Positions 5,012-6,363 of a stretch of DNA of 6,363 nt are shown here, piece by piece. The position numbers and the translations under genes were made by a program. Each line of letters begins with the position of its first letter. Position 1 is the stretch's first letter. The stretch is from Bacteroidales bacterium (GTDB taxonomy: Bacteria > Bacteroidota > Bacteroidia > Bacteroidales > Bacteroidaceae): assembly GCA_004558535.1 (NCBI GenBank), contig SFCP01000143.1:1-6363 (forward strand), in the 5' to 3' direction. The notes beneath the pieces were generated by a model that was given only the letters and a program-made list of their open reading frames with translations, ran no database searches and was not told the DNA's origin.

Positions 5012-5373
5012 AGGTATTGCCTCCCTTCTTCATCGTTCACGGTGAAATGATAGCCCTCGGTCAAAAGCACAGTCCCTTTGATTGGCGCGTGGATCATGAC
5101 GGTGCGGCGACCGATGTAATCCGCTGGAATTTCACCCGGCGCGGAGACGATAGCCCATGCGGTCAGCGGCCGCCGATCCCCCGTCATGTCTTCCAGCGCC
5201 TCCATCGTGCCGCAGGCATCGCAGATATGGACCGTTGCCCTGCGGCTCAGTGCGTTGCGGGTGACGCTCTCCGCGTCCATCGCCATCTTCCCGCAGCGGG
5301 GGCAGGCAAAATGCCCGCCCTGCTGCTTTTCTGCAAAACACTCGATCAGCGTCCTGGCTTCGTTCTCGTTCAT
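5008..5373 (-). CDS. Zinc-ribbon protein of unknown function (121 aa)
   Basis: CPRCG (24-28) and CDACG (51-55) form two CxxCG knuckles at the N-terminus, typical of a treble-clef or zinc-ribbon fold. A beta-rich C-terminal half follows (about 70-121, with WAIVSAPGEIP and GTVLLTEGYHFTV). The start at 5373 (MNENEARTLI) was chosen because AAAGGAG (5381-5387) lies seven bases upstream. A longer frame extends to 5478, but that part lies over the preceding gene and looks non-natural (MKRRTKPATT). The last four bases overlap the next gene. Proteins of this kind occur in mobile elements of Clostridia, but the function is not known to me. Confidence 0.85.
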   Translation of the reverse strand: MNENEARTLIECFAEKQQGGHFACPRCGKMAMDAESVTRNALSRRATVHICDACGTMEALEDMTGDRRPLTAWAIVSAPGEIPADYIGRRTVMIHAPIKGTVLLTEGYHFTVNDEEGRQYL

Positions 5374-5386
5374 ACAGATGCTCCTT

Positions 5387-5617
5387 TCACTCAATGGCAG
5401 CTTCGATGCTGCTGATGACTTCCTCCAGGTTGTCCACGGCTTCGGAGAGGTTGTCGCAGGCTTCGTCCGCCTTTTCATAGCGTTCGCTCTCCTGCATATT
5501 CTCAGGGATATTGTCGCGGTACTCTTCCTCCTCAGCCTGGAGGTCTTCGAGGCTGCCCTTCAGCTCCTCCAGCTGGTCGATGATGCTCTGCAAATTCTTG
5601 CGGCGGATTTTGTTCAT
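5387..5617 (-). CDS. Acidic coiled-coil small protein (76 aa)
   Basis: The whole protein is predicted helical by eye and strongly acidic. Residues 1-30 (MNKIRRKNLQSIIDQLEEL and on) and 50-76 (ACDNLSEAVDNLEEVISS) both show heptad spacing, separated by a break at NIPENMQES. This suggests a helical hairpin or dimer. The ribosome site AAAGGA (5625-5630) is seven bases before the ATG. The stop codon overlaps the ribosome site of the next gene. Similar short acidic helical proteins are common in Firmicute phages and integrative elements; the function is unknown. Confidence 0.82.
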   Translation of the reverse strand: MNKIRRKNLQSIIDQLEELKGSLEDLQAEEEEYRDNIPENMQESERYEKADEACDNLSEAVDNLEEVISSIEAAIE

Positions 5618-5662
5618 GGTCGTGTCCTTTCTCCCCGTAGGCCCGATAGGTCAGGCACTTCG

Positions 5663-5860
5663 TTAATCGACGATAATGATTGCGGCACCGTCAAGTTCGT
5701 ATTCCTCACCAACCGAAGCGAGGTCCGCCCAGCCTGCAACATCTGCGGCTGTGTCGTGGCTATAGCCGTGGTCAGTCAGAAAAGCATAGATGCTGTCATG
5801 CGCCCATGTCTTGAATTGTGCCTGCGCCGAGGCGGTTTTGATGATGATTGTTCCGTACAT
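5663..5860 (-). CDS. Small protein of unknown function (65 aa)
   Basis: The sequence starts MYGTIIIKTASAQAQFKTWA and ends AAIIIVD. It appears to be a small alpha/beta fold: a first strand (GTIIIKTA), helical middle parts (AQFKTWAHDSIYAFLTDHG and TAADVAGWADLA), and a last strand (GAAIIIVD). The ribosome site AAGGAG (5870-5875) is nine bases before the ATG. Gaps of 45 bases on both sides carry only ribosome sites. I do not recognise the family. Confidence 0.72.
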   Translation of the reverse strand: MYGTIIIKTASAQAQFKTWAHDSIYAFLTDHGYSHDTAADVAGWADLASVGEEYELDGAAIIIVD

Positions 5861-5905
5861 TTCGCGTTTCTCCTTGCCCTCGTGACCTCCGGGGCGGGCG
5901 GTGAT

Positions 5906-6363
5906 TTAGCAGCAGTAGAAGCGGAGTTCGCCGTTGACCAGCTCATACATGAAGCAGGCGCAGTCAAAGCGAACGTAGTTCCAATCGGTGGCCTCGTACA
6001 CAGGCGCGCGGTCGAAGGTGCCAGACTTGCGAAGGCGGCGGTGCTTGTTGACCTCGTAGGTGTTGACCTCGTGCAGAATGCGGATCTTCTCGGGATCGAA
6101 GCCGCACTCGTCAGCGATAAACGCCTTGGCCTCCTCGTCGGTCATCGCCTTACCGCAGTCGGCAAGGTGGGCGTAGTCGCTCTGTCTCATGTTCGTGCCG
6201 GTACCATCGCTGGGCTTCCATTCAAGCTCACGGTCCAGCTCGGCGGTCAGCTCGTCGATCCGCTTTTCACGGTCGGCCATATCCTTCTTGTACTGCCGCT
6301 CACTCTCCAGCAGCAAGCTGTTCAGTCGGTCGATCTCGGCGGCTCTGGCCTTGCAGAGCTTCC
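5906..6363 (-). CDS. Coiled-coil protein of unknown function, 5' end cut by the window edge
   Basis: The frame is open to the right edge (at least 151 residues, first complete codon at 6361-6359), so the true start lies beyond the window. A TTG at 6316 would be an internal codon: the sequence before it (KLCKARAAEIDRLNS) continues the same coiled coil. About 50 residues with heptad spacing are followed by a linker (EWKPSDGTGTN) and a C-terminal domain with ADECGFDPEKIRILHEVNTY and DWNYVRFDCACFMYEL, ending FYCC. Four Cys in the last 23 residues (CAC and CC) could bind metal. It is the first visible gene of the minus operon, 45 bases before the next start. The function is unknown. Confidence 0.82.
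   Translation of the reverse strand, partial: KLCKARAAEIDRLNSLLLESERQYKKDMADREKRIDELTAELDRELEWKPSDGTGTNMRQSDYAHLADCGKAMTDEEAKAFIADECGFDPEKIRILHEVNTYEVNKHRRLRKSGTFDRAPVYEATDWNYVRFDCACFMYELVNGELRFYCC

Noticed and set aside
5374..5478. Upstream extension of the 121-residue zinc-ribbon protein
   Set aside because: It overlaps the acidic coiled-coil gene out of frame, and a good ribosome site directly precedes the ATG at 5373.

Overview
The window looks like the lysis end of a temperate phage or prophage from a Gram-positive, fairly GC-rich Firmicute, probably a gut Clostridia-type host. The grounds are strong AGGAGG-type ribosome sites, a CHAP endolysin ending in an S-layer-homology-like module, a three-helix holin, and the tail-end gene order tail accessory / short conserved phage proteins / membrane protein / holin / lysin. 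The host is inferred from style, not from a marker gene.

Region 1 (1-1524) is the core of a diversity-generating retroelement (DGR). Three inverted repeats (26-42, 56-80, 107-128) lead into a template repeat (about 163-300). If read in frame, the template repeat encodes 12 Asn codons, 11 of them AAC, and ends in a GC-rich stretch. After a spacer comes a 365-residue reverse transcriptase (427-1524) with the DGR-type IGxxxCQ motif. Its active-site box is YMDN rather than YxDD. The variable repeat and target gene, and any avd accessory gene, are not in the window and probably lie to the left.

Region 2 (1466-4277, + strand) is a late gene cluster: a 140-residue protein with a C-terminal coiled coil, two tandem paralogous mini-genes (46 and 38 residues) each followed by a terminator-like hairpin, a membrane-anchored 141-residue protein, a holin whose C-terminal tail appears frameshifted by one base, a CHAP endolysin, and a small two-helix membrane protein. 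The endolysin has a strong internal ribosome site and ATG at its domain linker, which would yield a free 84-residue C-terminal domain. The cluster ends at a very strong intrinsic terminator (4295-4339).

Region 3 (4488-6363, - strand) is a converging operon of six small tightly packed genes: a coiled-coil protein entering from the right edge, a 65-residue protein, an acidic coiled-coil protein, two zinc-ribbon-like proteins and a 102-residue protein. None has an assignable function. Positions 4340-4487 between the two clusters hold no convincing gene.

Together, the DGR would diversify a receptor-binding or display protein encoded to the left, while the adjoining genes finish the tail and lyse the host.
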